This document shows, in pieces, positions 1-9,116 of a stretch of DNA of 53,704 nt; the first letter of the stretch is position 1, and every line of letters starts with the position of its first letter. The notes under the pieces are model-generated. The model did no database searches and had not been told where the DNA came from. It worked only from the letters and a program-made list of their open reading frames with translations. Origin of the DNA: Hoylesella shahii DSM 15611 = JCM 12083 (GTDB lineage: Bacteria > Bacteroidota > Bacteroidia > Bacteroidales > Bacteroidaceae); contig NZ_BAIZ01000024.1 in assembly GCF_000613445.1 (NCBI RefSeq), positions 1-53,704 on the forward strand, given 5' to 3'. The position numbers and the translations under genes were made by a program.

Positions 1-10
1 TAATAATTAT

Positions 11-1953
11 TTATAGCTTATCGCATTGGTCGAGCCACATTTGGGCCGTTGCGTCGCTAGGCATGCGCCAGTCGCCACGCGGACTAAGACTAACGCTGCC
101 CACTTTAGGCCCATCGGGTAGGCACGAACGTTTGAATTGCTGTGTAAAGAAGCGGCGCATAAACACCCTTAGCCAATGCTTTATCTCTCGTCGGTGTATT
201 GATTGGCTCGCTGTTGGGGTGCAGCAAAGGCGTGACGAGCCATGAGATAGAGGCGTTGGGGCGTGAAACCGTGGCGCAAGAAGTGGTAGATAAAGAAGTC
301 GTGCAACTCGTAGGGGCCAACCAAGTCTTCGGTTTTCTGCTTGATATTGCCAGCTTCGTCGGCCGGAATAAGTTCGGGCGAGATGGGGGTATCGATGATA
401 TCGTAGAGTGTGGTGCGCGTTTCGTCGTTGTGCATGGTTTGGGCCACGTGGCGCACCAAGTGCCTAATGAGGGTTTTGGGTATGCTAACGTTCACGGCAT
501 ACATGCTCATGTGGTCGCCATTGTATGTGGCCCAGCCCAGCGCCAGTTCAGAAAGGTCGCCCGTTCCCACAACAATACCGCCCTCTTTATTCCCTAGGTC
601 CATTAATATCTGTGTGCGTTCGCGTGCCTGTCCGTTTTCGTACACCACATCGTGCACGGCCATGTCGTGGCCAATGTCTTCAAAATGTTGTGTAACACTC
701 TTGGCAATATTTATTTCGCGTGTTGTAATTCCCAATTGGCGCATCAGGTCGATGGCGTTGCGATAGGTGCGATTGGTGGTGCCAAAACCAGGCATAGTGA
801 CGCCCACAATGCCCTTGCGCGACAGGCCAAGTTTGTCGAACGTGCGCACACAAACGAGCAGAGCCAGCGTGGAGTCTAGTCCGCCGCTGATGCCAAGCAC
901 CACTTTAGAGGCGTGGATGTGCTTTAGACGTTGGGCTAAGCCAGAGACTTGAATGTTGAAAATCTCTTCGCAGCTATCGTGCATCACCTCGTTAAGTGGC
1001 ACAAAGGGTAGGGGATTGATGGCCCGCTGCAGTGCAAAGGGCCTATTGTGTATGGGTTCAAAGGTCTTGTGCAGCAAAGCCGTGTGGCCATGTTGAGCAT
1101 TGACGTAGGTGCTATTGGTGCGGCGTTCGGCCCTAAGTTTAAAGATGTCGATGTCTGTAACCACCAATTGCGGTTCGAAAACAAAGCGTTGGTTTTGCGC
1201 AAGCAGCTTTCCGTTTTCGTAAACCATGGCATTTCCCCCGTAAACCAGGTCTTGTGTGCTTTCGCCAAAGCCACATCCGCTGTACACATAGCCAGCCATG
1301 GTTCGCGCACTTTGCTGTGCAAGCAGACTTTTAAGATAGTTGTGTTTACCAATAAGTTCGTCGCTAGCCGAAAGGTTGCACACAATGTCGGCGCCAGCAA
1401 GTGCCAAATAAGTGCCAGGAGGATTGGGTGCCCACACGTCTTCGCATATCTCAACGCCAAATTTCACACCATCGGCAGTTACGAATATCTGACTTTGAGC
1501 TGTGAGCAGCGCCTCTTGTCCAGCGTAGCAGATGGAAGTGTCGTTAAGATGGTGAGTGGAGGCAAACCATCTTTTTTCGTAGAACTCGCTGTAATTGGGC
1601 AAATAGGTTTTAGGAACGATGCCCAGGATGTGTCCACGCTGAAACACCACGGCGCAATTAAGTAGGATGCTGTCTACCGCAACAGGCACACCCACCACCG
1701 AAATAACGTCGAGCGCCTTGGTGTTGGCCACCAATGAGCGCACAGCCACTTCGGCTTGTTCGATTAAAAGTTGTTGAGCGAAGAGGTCTTGACAGGTGTA
1801 ACCTGTGATACCCAGTTCGGGAAACACCACAATCTCGGCCCCTTGTTCTTCAGCTTGTAGTATTTGGGCCTCTGTTTGTTGGGCGTTAAAATGGCAATCG
1901 GCCACCTTTACGGCTGGAATAGCTGCCGCCACTTTGATATATCCGTGTTGCAT
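11..1953 (-). CDS. nadE: Glutamine-dependent NAD+ synthetase (reading frame broken near 184-190)
   Basis: This enzyme makes NAD+ from deamido-NAD, ATP and glutamine in the cytoplasm. The N-terminal half is a nitrilase-fold glutaminase with the catalytic Glu in FPELGITGY and the Cys in GVEICEDVW. The C-terminal half is an ATP-pyrophosphatase domain with the P-loop [10 protein letters not shown]. The uninterrupted frame from 1953 stops at 181 after ...NQYTDER, which is too short. The next frame continues with the expected family ending, including [16 protein letters not shown] and [13 protein letters not shown], and stops at 11-13. One extra base at about 184-190 (for example GAGAG to GAGGAG) joins them into [12 protein letters not shown], giving about 647 residues. 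Identity is very sure. I infer that the break is a sequencing error or a recent mutation. Confidence 0.93.
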
Positions 1954-1960
1954 GACTTTA

Positions 1961-2046
1961 TTTTTGAGAAGTTAAGAAGTTGTCTTTGAGAAGTTAAGGA
2001 GTGGTTTTTGATGTGTTAAGGAGTTATGGAGTAAAGGAGTTGAGCC
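1961..2046. repeat. Degenerate octamer repeat upstream of nadE
   Basis: Short imperfect units such as GAGAAGTTAA, GTTAAGGAG and TTATGGAG recur here, related to the larger arrays at 16.2 and 17.1-17.4 kb. The whole gap of about 300 bases between nadE and the next gene holds no convincing ORF. From 2160 to 2250 it is pyrimidine-rich (CTTTTCAC, CTTTCT) without clear structure. Confidence 0.6.
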
Positions 2047-2253
2047 AAAAGCTATGCGAAATTCGTTAGTCAAAACTCTCAAGGAGCAGTGAAATATAGG
2101 AGAGTAAAGGAAATTATGCCTTCAAGAGAAGCGAAGATGGAATGTAATGGTACCCTGCATTGTGTGCGAAGCCATCTTTTACCCTTTCTCTTTTCTAAGG
2201 CTTTTCAACTTTTCACTTTTTCATCTTTTCACCCTTTCTAAGCCCTTTCCCTT

Positions 2254-3447
2254 TTATCCAATCTTCACCAAAGTAGCCCCGTAGCCATATTCTTGGAACG
2301 AAGCATCCTGATAAGAACACTGTTTAAAGTATCGGTTAAGTTCGTTGATGATGGCCTTTCTCAACACACCTTCGCCCTTACCGTGAATAAACACGATTTT
2401 AAGTCCACGTTCGGCAGCATGCTCTTTAAGCGTTCGGCGGAACACTTCAAGCTGATATTGCAGAATATCCATTGAGTTCATACCTTGAGTAGTTTCTAAA
2501 ATCTCGTGCGCATGAAGGTCAACCACCAGCGGTTCGTTGGGTTTGCGGTCGCCATGAGCTGTTTTTGCAGATGCAGCAGCAAAGTTTTTAGACGAATTAG
2601 CATCGTGTTTCATCTTTTGAAGAGCCGCTTTAGAGAGCATTTCAAGCTTCAGTTTATCGGCATCAATTTGTTCGATGGGTGTCTCAGCAGGTTCGTCTCC
2701 CTCTACGATGGTGTAGAGCATGGCAGGTTGGTCGTAAAAAGGAGACTCGGCAAAGAGGTGTTGTTTGAAGAGTTTCAGCGGTTCGATGTGCAATTTAGCA
2801 TCGATAACAGGTTTGCGCACATAGCTTTTTTGTCTTTTAAATGCAATAGCTTGGAAAGCCGCTTGTTGTAAGCTGTTATAGTCTTCGGAGGTAATGGTGT
2901 CGAGTTTCAGTTTGGTGTTAGGTTCCATTTCGCCCTCGTGGCGTAGCGTCCAGCTTTCTCCTTCGGCTGTGGCAAAGGTGTAATGCAGGTAATAATTGCT
3001 GTCGTTAACCAATTCGATATTCATCTTGGTTTGACCAAGTTGTTGTGCATTTTCGGGCACAAAGGCCAGATACACGTTTAAGCTGTTGCCCCCTGCGCGC
3101 TCTTCAACCGGTTTACGAAACGTGATCTCATTGTCCGAAGGGTCGGTTTCGTATTCAGAGTCAGTGTTATCGGCATCGTTTTCGTATCCGCCACTCAGCA
3201 GCGCCTTGATAGACTGCTTGCCGGGTGCATCCTGTTGTGTGGAGTTGGGTTTGGGTTGAGTAGCAGCCGAGGAGGTTCGTCCTTGTTTGCGGTCTAACTC
3301 ATCGTCTACCACAACCACCTCGTTTATGCTCATGGGAATTTCAAAACCATCGGCATCTTGCACCAGAACGATGTTTTTTCCTTGGAATCCAGCGACTATG
3401 CCGCCCCCCGTTTCGCTTAGAAATCTTACTTTATCACCTTTTTTCAT
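2254..3447 (-). CDS. DUF2027 / Smr-domain protein (MutS2-like C-terminus)
   Basis: A protein of about 397 residues. The N-terminus (MKKGDKVRFLSETGGG) is a small KOW/SH3-like module, and the middle carries the DUF2027 region typical of Bacteroidales. The last 90 or so residues form a Smr domain with DLHAHEI and HGKGEGVLR, the motifs of Smr endonucleases found at the end of MutS2. An upstream ATG in the same frame (3492) would overlap the end of queA, so the ATG at 3447, which begins the conserved module, is chosen; it lies 16 bases after queA. The Smr family nicks branched DNA or acts on mRNA at stalled ribosomes, but the role of this architecture is not known to me. Probably co-transcribed with queA. 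Confidence 0.85.
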   Translation of the reverse strand: MKKGDKVRFLSETGGGIVAGFQGKNIVLVQDADGFEIPMSINEVVVVDDELDRKQGRTSSAATQPKPNSTQQDAPGKQSIKALLSGGYENDADNTDSEYETDPSDNEITFRKPVEERAGGNSLNVYLAFVPENAQQLGQTKMNIELVNDSNYYLHYTFATAEGESWTLRHEGEMEPNTKLKLDTITSEDYNSLQQAAFQAIAFKRQKSYVRKPVIDAKLHIEPLKLFKQHLFAESPFYDQPAMLYTIVEGDEPAETPIEQIDADKLKLEMLSKAALQKMKHDANSSKNFAAASAKTAHGDRKPNEPLVVDLHAHEILETTQGMNSMDILQYQLEVFRRTLKEHAAERGLKIVFIHGKGEGVLRKAIINELNRYFKQCSYQDASFQEYGYGATLVKIG

Positions 3448-3463
3448 TGTCTTGCTGTTGTTG

Positions 3464-4687
3464 TTAGGGTATGAGAATGCTGCTATCGCCATAGCTTAAG
3501 AAACGGAAATCGTTGTCAAGTGCATAGCGATAAATGTTTTTCCAGTTGCCACCCACGAAGGCACTAACCAGTAAAAGCAGCGTGCTTTGCGGCTGGTGGA
3601 AATTGGTTACCAGGCGTTTAACGATTTTATAGTTGTAACCTGGTGCGATGATAATCTGCGTGCTTGAGTGAAGCGTAGGCAGATTGTTGCGTTGCATGTA
3701 GGCAATGAGTTGGCCAATGGCTTCAGCCGGTTTTATGTTGATGGCCGTAGGCGCATAGGGTTCCCATTGATTGACGTGCAGTTTTTCGAGAGCGATGTTG
3801 GCATCAGCCATTACCTTACATCCCATGTAGTACAAACTTTCGAGCGTTCGCACGCTAGTGGTGCCCACAGCAATGGCTTCGCAATTGTGTTTGAGCAGTT
3901 TTTCGAGGGTGGAAAGGCGCACACTTACATATTCGGTGTGCATGGCATGACCTTCGATTTCGTCGCTTTTAACGGGTTTGAAGGTGCCAGCGCCAACGTG
4001 AAGAGTAAGTTCTTCGCGGTCTATGCCATGCTGGTCGATATCAGAAAGCACCCTTTGTGTGAAGTGTAAGCCCGCAGTAGGTGCAGCCACCGAGCCTTTA
4101 ACTTTGGAGTAAACGGTTTGGTAAGTGGTTTTATCGCTCTCTTGTGTGTTGCGGTTGAGATAAGGAGGGATGGGCAGTTCGCCCACTTTGTCGATGAGTT
4201 CAGCAAAAGAAAGCTTATCGTCTCCCCTCCATTTGAAGTCTATTTTCAACGCCGTGTCGCACGAAAGGTCACGTTCGGCTGTCAGTGTTACGGGCGGTTG
4301 TCCTGGTATATCCACGATAGTGGTGAGTGCACCCGTCTTCCATTTCTTGAGATTTCCCACCATGCAATACCACGAACAGGCGTTAGTGGTTTGGAACATC
4401 TGTTCGTAATCGGCGGGCAAAGCTGGTTCGAGGAGGAATATTTCAATAAGCGAACCTGTGTCTTTTCTGAAATGAAGTCGCGCTTGTATAACCTTGGTGT
4501 TGTTGAAAACCATGAGAGCGCCTTGCGGAAGATAGCGTGTTATGTTGGTAAACACGTCTTGCGAAATGTCACCATGATTGTAAACAAGCAGCTTACTTTG
4601 GTCGCGTTGGGGCAAAGGAAACTTTGCGATGCGCTCATCGGGTAAGTCGTAGTTATAGTCTTTTATCCTGATATGTTTTGTATCCAT
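3464..4687 (-). CDS. queA: S-adenosylmethionine:tRNA ribosyltransferase-isomerase
   Basis: QueA transfers the ribose of SAM onto preQ1 in tRNA to make epoxyqueuosine at the wobble position of Asp, Asn, His and Tyr tRNAs. The 407-residue product has the family start (YDLPDERIAKFPLPQRDQSKLL), the VFNNTKVIQARL segment, the AAPTAGLHFT motif near the middle and the HVGAGTFKPV motif. The length fits Bacteroidota QueA, which is longer than the enterobacterial form. It ends 16 bases before the Smr gene and begins 2 bases after the PAP2 gene, so the three look like one minus-strand operon. Confidence 0.96.
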   Translation of the reverse strand: MDTKHIRIKDYNYDLPDERIAKFPLPQRDQSKLLVYNHGDISQDVFTNITRYLPQGALMVFNNTKVIQARLHFRKDTGSLIEIFLLEPALPADYEQMFQTTNACSWYCMVGNLKKWKTGALTTIVDIPGQPPVTLTAERDLSCDTALKIDFKWRGDDKLSFAELIDKVGELPIPPYLNRNTQESDKTTYQTVYSKVKGSVAAPTAGLHFTQRVLSDIDQHGIDREELTLHVGAGTFKPVKSDEIEGHAMHTEYVSVRLSTLEKLLKHNCEAIAVGTTSVRTLESLYYMGCKVMADANIALEKLHVNQWEPYAPTAINIKPAEAIGQLIAYMQRNNLPTLHSSTQIIIAPGYNYKIVKRLVTNFHQPQSTLLLLVSAFVGGNWKNIYRYALDNDFRFLSYGDSSILIP

Positions 4688-4689
4688 TA

Positions 4690-5385
4690 TTATGTATTGA
4701 AAATACTATATATGATGACGACGCCAATCCATAGCGCCATGATGTAGAGCAGCTTGGCGATGTCGGCCTGGAGATAGCTTGTGGCGGTGGTTTGAGATGT
4801 TTGTTGGGTGCGGGGTAGGCCTAATGGTTTTCCGAAACGACGATAAACGGCATAGGCCAACCATCCCACGAGGGCGCCCCAAAGCAGTCCGAAGAAGATG
4901 TCTGAGGGGTAGTGGAGACCCAAATAAAGGCGCGTCCAACAGTTAATAGCCGACCACGAAACAAGCATCACAGACAAAGAACGGCTCTTGATGAGCAAAC
5001 TGAGGTAGACAGCCAATGAGAAAGTGTTGGCGGCATGGGCCGAAAAAAAGCTGTATTGACTGCCACGCATGCCGTTAACCACTGCGATGGTGTGCTTTAT
5101 GAGCGGGTCTTGGCTGGGTCGCAAACGAGCAAAGAGGGGCTTGATGATGAGTTCTACCGACACACTTACCACAACAACAGCAAGCACCGCACATCCTATG
5201 GCGAGGAATATTTGGGGCATGGTGTCGTTGTTTTTAATAATTACGAAGACGAGTGCCAAGTAAAGGGGTATCCATGTAAAGCCCGACGTGAGGTTTTGAG
5301 CTAGCGCGTCAATGAAGAGCGAGTTGCTCCCGTTGAACCAAGCAAGCACTGCTCGGTCTATTTCCAATAGTTGGGTGAGGTTCAT
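4690..5385 (-). CDS. PAP2-family membrane phosphatase
   Basis: A predicted multi-pass inner-membrane lipid phosphatase of 231 residues. The three PAP2 motifs are visible: KPLFARLRP (KX6RP), FFSAHAANTFS (the PSGH motif with SAH) and RLYLGLHYPSDI (RX5HX3D). Hydrophobic segments separate them. The family dephosphorylates undecaprenyl pyrophosphate or phosphatidate-type lipids, and the exact substrate cannot be told from sequence. The start at 5385 (MNLTQLLEIDRAVLAWFNG) is the usual family start. An in-frame ATG at 5445 would add a lysine-rich stretch and run into the tandem repeat, and is not preferred. Two bases separate it from queA. Confidence 0.9.
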   Translation of the reverse strand: MNLTQLLEIDRAVLAWFNGSNSLFIDALAQNLTSGFTWIPLYLALVFVIIKNNDTMPQIFLAIGCAVLAVVVVSVSVELIIKPLFARLRPSQDPLIKHTIAVVNGMRGSQYSFFSAHAANTFSLAVYLSLLIKSRSLSVMLVSWSAINCWTRLYLGLHYPSDIFFGLLWGALVGWLAYAVYRRFGKPLGLPRTQQTSQTTATSYLQADIAKLLYIMALWIGVVIIYSIFNT

Positions 5386-5440
5386 TTTTTTCTTTTTCTG
5401 TGGCCTTTTATTGATGACTGTTTTGTTGTTGATGATGCTT

Positions 5441-5528
5441 GCCACTGTTGCGGCTGGTGTTTGCAGTTATTGCGATTGGTGTTAGCCACTGTTGTGGCTG
5501 GTGTTAGCCGTTATTGCGACTGGTGATA
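5441..5528. repeat. Four-copy 22-bp tandem repeat upstream of the PAP2 gene
   Basis: Four consecutive 22-base units, alternating between a GCCACTGTTGYGGCTGGTGT form and a GCMGTTATTGCGAYTGGTG form. The first and third are near-identical, as are the second and fourth, so it is also a 44-bp repeat. Each GCCAC/GTGGC pair could form a small hairpin. It lies in the presumed promoter or leader of the PAP2-queA-smr operon. Confidence 0.85.
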
Positions 5529-5584
5529 GCACTGGCAAAGCTGGGATTTTATTGGGGTGGCGCCTATTGTTAGTTTGCTATGGC

Positions 5585-5749
5585 CTGCATTTGTGCCCTC
5601 CCTATTATATAAGGTGTAGTTGCAATAGCAGAAAATGGGTGGCCACATTGTAGCCCAATGCATAGTCAAGAAGATGAGTTAGTGTGGAGATGACTACACC
5701 TTATATATATAAGCGCACCAGAAGTGATGGCTAAGGGGTGCAAATGCAG
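5585..5749. repeat. Large nested inverted-repeat element (MITE-like candidate)
   Basis: The inner arms TATATAAGGTGTAGT (5606-5620) and ACTACACCTTATATA (from 5693) are 15-bp perfect complements about 72 bases apart. Outer arms CTGCATTTG (5585-5593) and CAAATGCAG (5741-5749) extend the symmetry. No protein is encoded inside. The 12-mer ATAAGGTGTAGT of the inner arm recurs exactly at 37413-37424. The element lies in a 475-base gene-free gap between the PAP2 gene and the end of the bat operon. Confidence 0.6.
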
Positions 5750-5860
5750 TGGCAATTTGCATCCCCGTGTATTTTATAAAGTGCAGAGAACTCGCCAACA
5801 GCAAGCACCGCGCAGTGCAACGAGCACCACTAGCAAGCATGCTAACCACGTTTTTACACC

Positions 5861-6595
5861 CTAAATTTCTTCAACAGCGTCTTGTTCAATCCACCCTTCG
5901 CGTCCATCGGCCAGCTTAACGCCAATCCATCCCTTGATAGAGCGGTCGGTAATGTCAACCCTTGTGCCTTCGTGTAGCACGGCTTCATCAGCTCCCGAGC
6001 GGATGGGTGTCTTCTTTAAGTTGGTAGACGGCGCTATGATTATAGCCCCTTCCTTATTGGTTAAGGCATTTTTTTGGTACATAGCGAAGACCGTACACAA
6101 GATGAAGAGTACACCAAAGGCGATGGAAGAGACAAAGCCAACCTTTCTAATGGCGATGCGCGAGTTGAAGAAATACAACAAGATGCAGCATCCCAAGAGC
6201 GCAATAGCCGCCAAAGCCATAGAGCCCCATCCGTCTACAGTGGTGAGATTGGCCATGGATCGACACCAAGTAACGAAGAACATTTCATCGGGTTCGGCCA
6301 CCTTGTCAATGGTCTTACCCCGTGCAAACTGCAAATTAAACCTTATACTTCTGTTTCCAGGGTTTATTAACGCAGCTCTTTCGTAGGCCAAAATGGCTTG
6401 AGGAATGCTATCCGAACGAAAATAGGCATTGCCTAAGTTGTAATACAGCTCGGCCGAAGGCATTTTTTTGAGCAGCTGTTTATAGTCGGCGATTGCCTGT
6501 TGATAGTTTCCGCGCTTGTATTCTTGGTCGGCCGAGGCTTTAGTTTGTGCGTTGGCCGTTATTGATAGCGTGCAAAATAGCAGCGCGAGCAGCAT
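5861..6595 (-). CDS. batE: BatE: TPR plus SH3-like aerotolerance protein
   Basis: Last gene of the aerotolerance operon. From the ATG at 6595 the product begins with a signal peptide (MLLALLFCTLSITANAQ). It continues with tetratricopeptide repeats (EYKRGNYQQAIADYKQLL, AELYYNLGNAYFRSDSIPQAI), two hydrophobic membrane segments, and a C-terminal bacterial SH3-like domain ending GREGWIEQDAVEEI. In the sequence as given it is in frame with BatD and reads as one 855-residue chain. The stop of BatD and this ATG form a TGATG overlap if one base is removed from the A6 run just upstream. Bat proteins are thought to form a periplasmic complex, but their biochemistry is poorly known. Confidence 0.82.
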   Translation of the reverse strand: MLLALLFCTLSITANAQTKASADQEYKRGNYQQAIADYKQLLKKMPSAELYYNLGNAYFRSDSIPQAILAYERAALINPGNRSIRFNLQFARGKTIDKVAEPDEMFFVTWCRSMANLTTVDGWGSMALAAIALLGCCILLYFFNSRIAIRKVGFVSSIAFGVLFILCTVFAMYQKNALTNKEGAIIIAPSTNLKKTPIRSGADEAVLHEGTRVDITDRSIKGWIGVKLADGREGWIEQDAVEEI

Positions 6596-8428
6596 CAAGC
6601 TCCCTTTTTTATTCGATTTCATAGTGGCTTCGATGTCCATGATGGCTTTAACGGCCATCTGATAGGTTTTGTTCATGTTGCCTTGCGAGTCGCCAGGTGC
6701 ATAACGTTCGAACTCGCATTCATCGATAGCAGCGATAAAACTGTCGATGGTTTCGGTGTTAACGGCTCGTCGGTTGAGCATTTCGGCAATGTTTTCGCGG
6801 GTGAGTTGCTCGGCCGAGATGCCCAATTTGTCGCTAACATATCCCCAAAGGGCATGCAGCACCTCATCGTAGAAATCGTTTTGCTTCCCTTCCTCCATTA
6901 GTTTTTCAGCCAATTTCAGTCGGCGAGCAGCCACCTTGTTTGCTTTAGAACCGCGCAGTCGGCGTGAGTCTGAATTAATCTCTTGTCTTTGACGGAGCAC
7001 AAAGAAGGCAATGACTGTGGCAGCCACGATGATAAAAAGCAGCAAATACCACAGCATGGAGGTGAAGAACATGTTGTCTTGCTTAATCATCACGGCAGGT
7101 CCCTGCATGATGGGGCGTATATCTTTGTTTTGTTCGTCTTCGAACTTACTCATTTCCGAACTCGTACCAGTTCCTTTCTCTATTTTTAGTGAGAAAGCTT
7201 GAGTGCGAATAGTGCGGTATTGTTGCGTTTTGGTGTCGTAGAATACAAACTCTGTGGGTGGAATTTCGTATTTTCCGATTTGTTGTGGCACGGCCAAGTA
7301 GTCGTAAATCATATTACCCTCAATGCCATTAGTGGTAAGTTGGGTTTTATCGGTAATCTTAACGTCGTACTTGTCGAAGCTTTTGGGGAAGTTAACCACT
7401 GGCGCTTTAAGCAGTTTTAGGTTTCCCAAGCCACTCACAACGATGCGTAGGTTGAGCGGTTCGCCTGTTTTTACATCCTTTTTGTTGAGTTGTGCCGAGA
7501 TGGTGAAGTTGCCAACGCCACCCGAGAAGTTAGCAGGGCGAGCGGGCAGAGGGTCTACTTGTAGCGTTAAACCAGGAGCTTCGATTTCTTTTTTCACTTC
7601 AACATAGCCCGAACCGCCATTGAAGATAGCTTCAAAGGGGTCGACGCTGCGGTTTCTTTGTACCACGATGCCATCAAACTTGATGCTGGGAATCTTGAGT
7701 TCGCCACTCATCTGTGGGTACATCACGTATTGACTCCAGGTAACACATTTATAGTTTTTGCCGTTAAGTCTTTCAAGATGGAAGCTTTTTTGCGTGGGAA
7801 GTTTCACTTCTTGTGTGTGAAAGCCATTGAGGTCGGGCATTTTACCATTGAGTTGTGTTAACTCCACGAGGCTATATACCTTATACGATAGCAGAACGGG
7901 TTCTTGTTCGCGCACTCTTTGTTTGCTTGCACTCACTTTAATAAAGAGGTCACTGCCCGAAATGTTTGTACCAGCAGTGCGCACAGGGTCGCTTTCGTCG
8001 CTTTCGTGCATTTTTGGAGCACCGTTGGCATTGGGTTTAGCCGTGCCCACGACATTAATTTTAAGTGCAGGCGACACCACAGTCTTGCCTCTAACCACTG
8101 CTTTGGCCGGTGAAATGGTGTAAGAACCATTCTTTGTGGCGTAGAGCGTGTAGGTATAAGTTATTGACGAACTAGAGCTAGTGTGGCCGTTAGTCATTTG
8201 ATAACTTGATTGCGATGAGGTATAAGGGCCAGCAATCACCTCTATTCCCGCTGGAATGTTACCCGCTTTAAAGTCGTCTACGTCTTGTGTGTTGATGGTA
8301 TAAGCTATTCGGAAGTTCTCTCCGGCGGCCACAGTCGAAGGAGCCGACACCGTAAGGCGTTGAGCTGCCCCAATCGTGATGTGGGTTATGGCCAGCATTA
8401 ATAGGATAATTCTTTTCATTCGCTTCAT
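6595..8428 (-). CDS. batD: BatD: oxygen-tolerance membrane protein (apparently fused to BatE)
   Basis: BatD is a periplasm-facing membrane protein of the Bacteroides aerotolerance operon. A signal peptide (residues 1-22) is followed by a long extracytoplasmic beta-rich region, a transmembrane segment at about 458-478 and a cytoplasmic helical tail. The open frame runs on into BatE. Removing one A from the run of six (plus-strand T run 6605-6610) makes BatD end ...MKSNKKGA at a TGA that overlaps the BatE ATG by one base, giving 610 residues. That is the normal arrangement for translationally coupled neighbours, so I annotate two genes. A true fusion or slippage on the A-run cannot be excluded. 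Confidence 0.85.
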
Positions 8429-8470
8429 AGAACCATTTGTTTTTTTAGATGTATGTGGTTAACATCGTTG

Positions 8471-9109
8471 TTACCAGTTTTTCTCAACCGTTCTTCTCGA
8501 CGGCTGTTGCGTTGCCTTCTTCAGTCTTTGCTGAGTGGCTTTCTCGTCTTGTATGGCAGCGTTGAGCAGTTGTTCAGCGTTTTCCTTACTCATTTGTTCT
8601 TTGGGTTTGGGTTGCTGTTTCTCTTTTTGTTTTTGCTCTTTTTGCTGTTCTTTTTGTTGTTGTTGTTGCTGTTGTTGTTTCTGTTGTTCCTTATTGTTTT
8701 TGTTCAAACGTTTACACAGAGCTAGGTTATAGCGCGTTTCGTTGTCATTGGGATTATTGCGCAAGGCTTCTTCATAGGCTTTAATGGCGTCGCCATATAG
8801 CTGATGGCGTTGGCAGATGGTGCCAATGTTGTGGTAAGCCATAGCCTTACGAGTTTTGTTTGCCTCCATTTTACCTGCGTTTTCAAGTTGAACAATGGCT
8901 GCCGAGTCTTTTTGCTGCATCATCAACGCATTACCCAGGTTGTAAACCGCGTGTGCATTGCTTCCGTTTTGCGACATAGCTTTGCGGTATTCCACTTCTG
9001 CTTTAGGGTAGTTTTGGTTGCGATAGAGTTTGTTTCCTGTTCTGATAAAGTGTCTGTCGCTTTGTGCAAAGGCCAATGTGGGCACAATGAGCAGAAGCAA
9101 CATGGCCAT
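8471..9109 (-). CDS. batC: BatC: TPR protein with glutamine-rich tail
   Basis: From the ATG at 9109 the product has a signal peptide (MAMLLLLIVPTLAFAQ) and TPR repeats (IRTGNKLYRNQNYPKAEVEYR, NAHAVYNLGNALMMQQ, AIKAYEEALRNNPNDNETRYN). It ends in a very polar tail rich in Gln, Lys and Glu that includes eight consecutive Gln. TPR plus charged tail is the usual BatC layout. In the given sequence it is in frame with BatB, making a 554-residue fusion. A TAA at 9117-9119 in the neighbouring frame suggests that a single missing base abolished the BatB stop. Confidence 0.8.
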   Translation of the reverse strand: MAMLLLLIVPTLAFAQSDRHFIRTGNKLYRNQNYPKAEVEYRKAMSQNGSNAHAVYNLGNALMMQQKDSAAIVQLENAGKMEANKTRKAMAYHNIGTICQRHQLYGDAIKAYEEALRNNPNDNETRYNLALCKRLNKNNKEQQKQQQQQQQQKEQQKEQKQKEKQQPKPKEQMSKENAEQLLNAAIQDEKATQQRLKKATQQPSRRTVEKNW

Positions 9110-9116
9110 TGGTTTT

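Noticed and set aside
1048..1665. 205-codon plus-strand ORF
   Set aside because: It lies wholly antisense to nadE, has no recognisable motif, and is a shadow of a conserved gene.
4118..4645. 175-codon plus-strand ORF
   Set aside because: Antisense shadow of queA.
8453..8725. Leu/Phe-rich plus-strand ORF resembling a membrane protein
   Set aside because: The complement of the BatC CAA/CAG-rich tail; the hydrophobicity is an artefact of the repeat.
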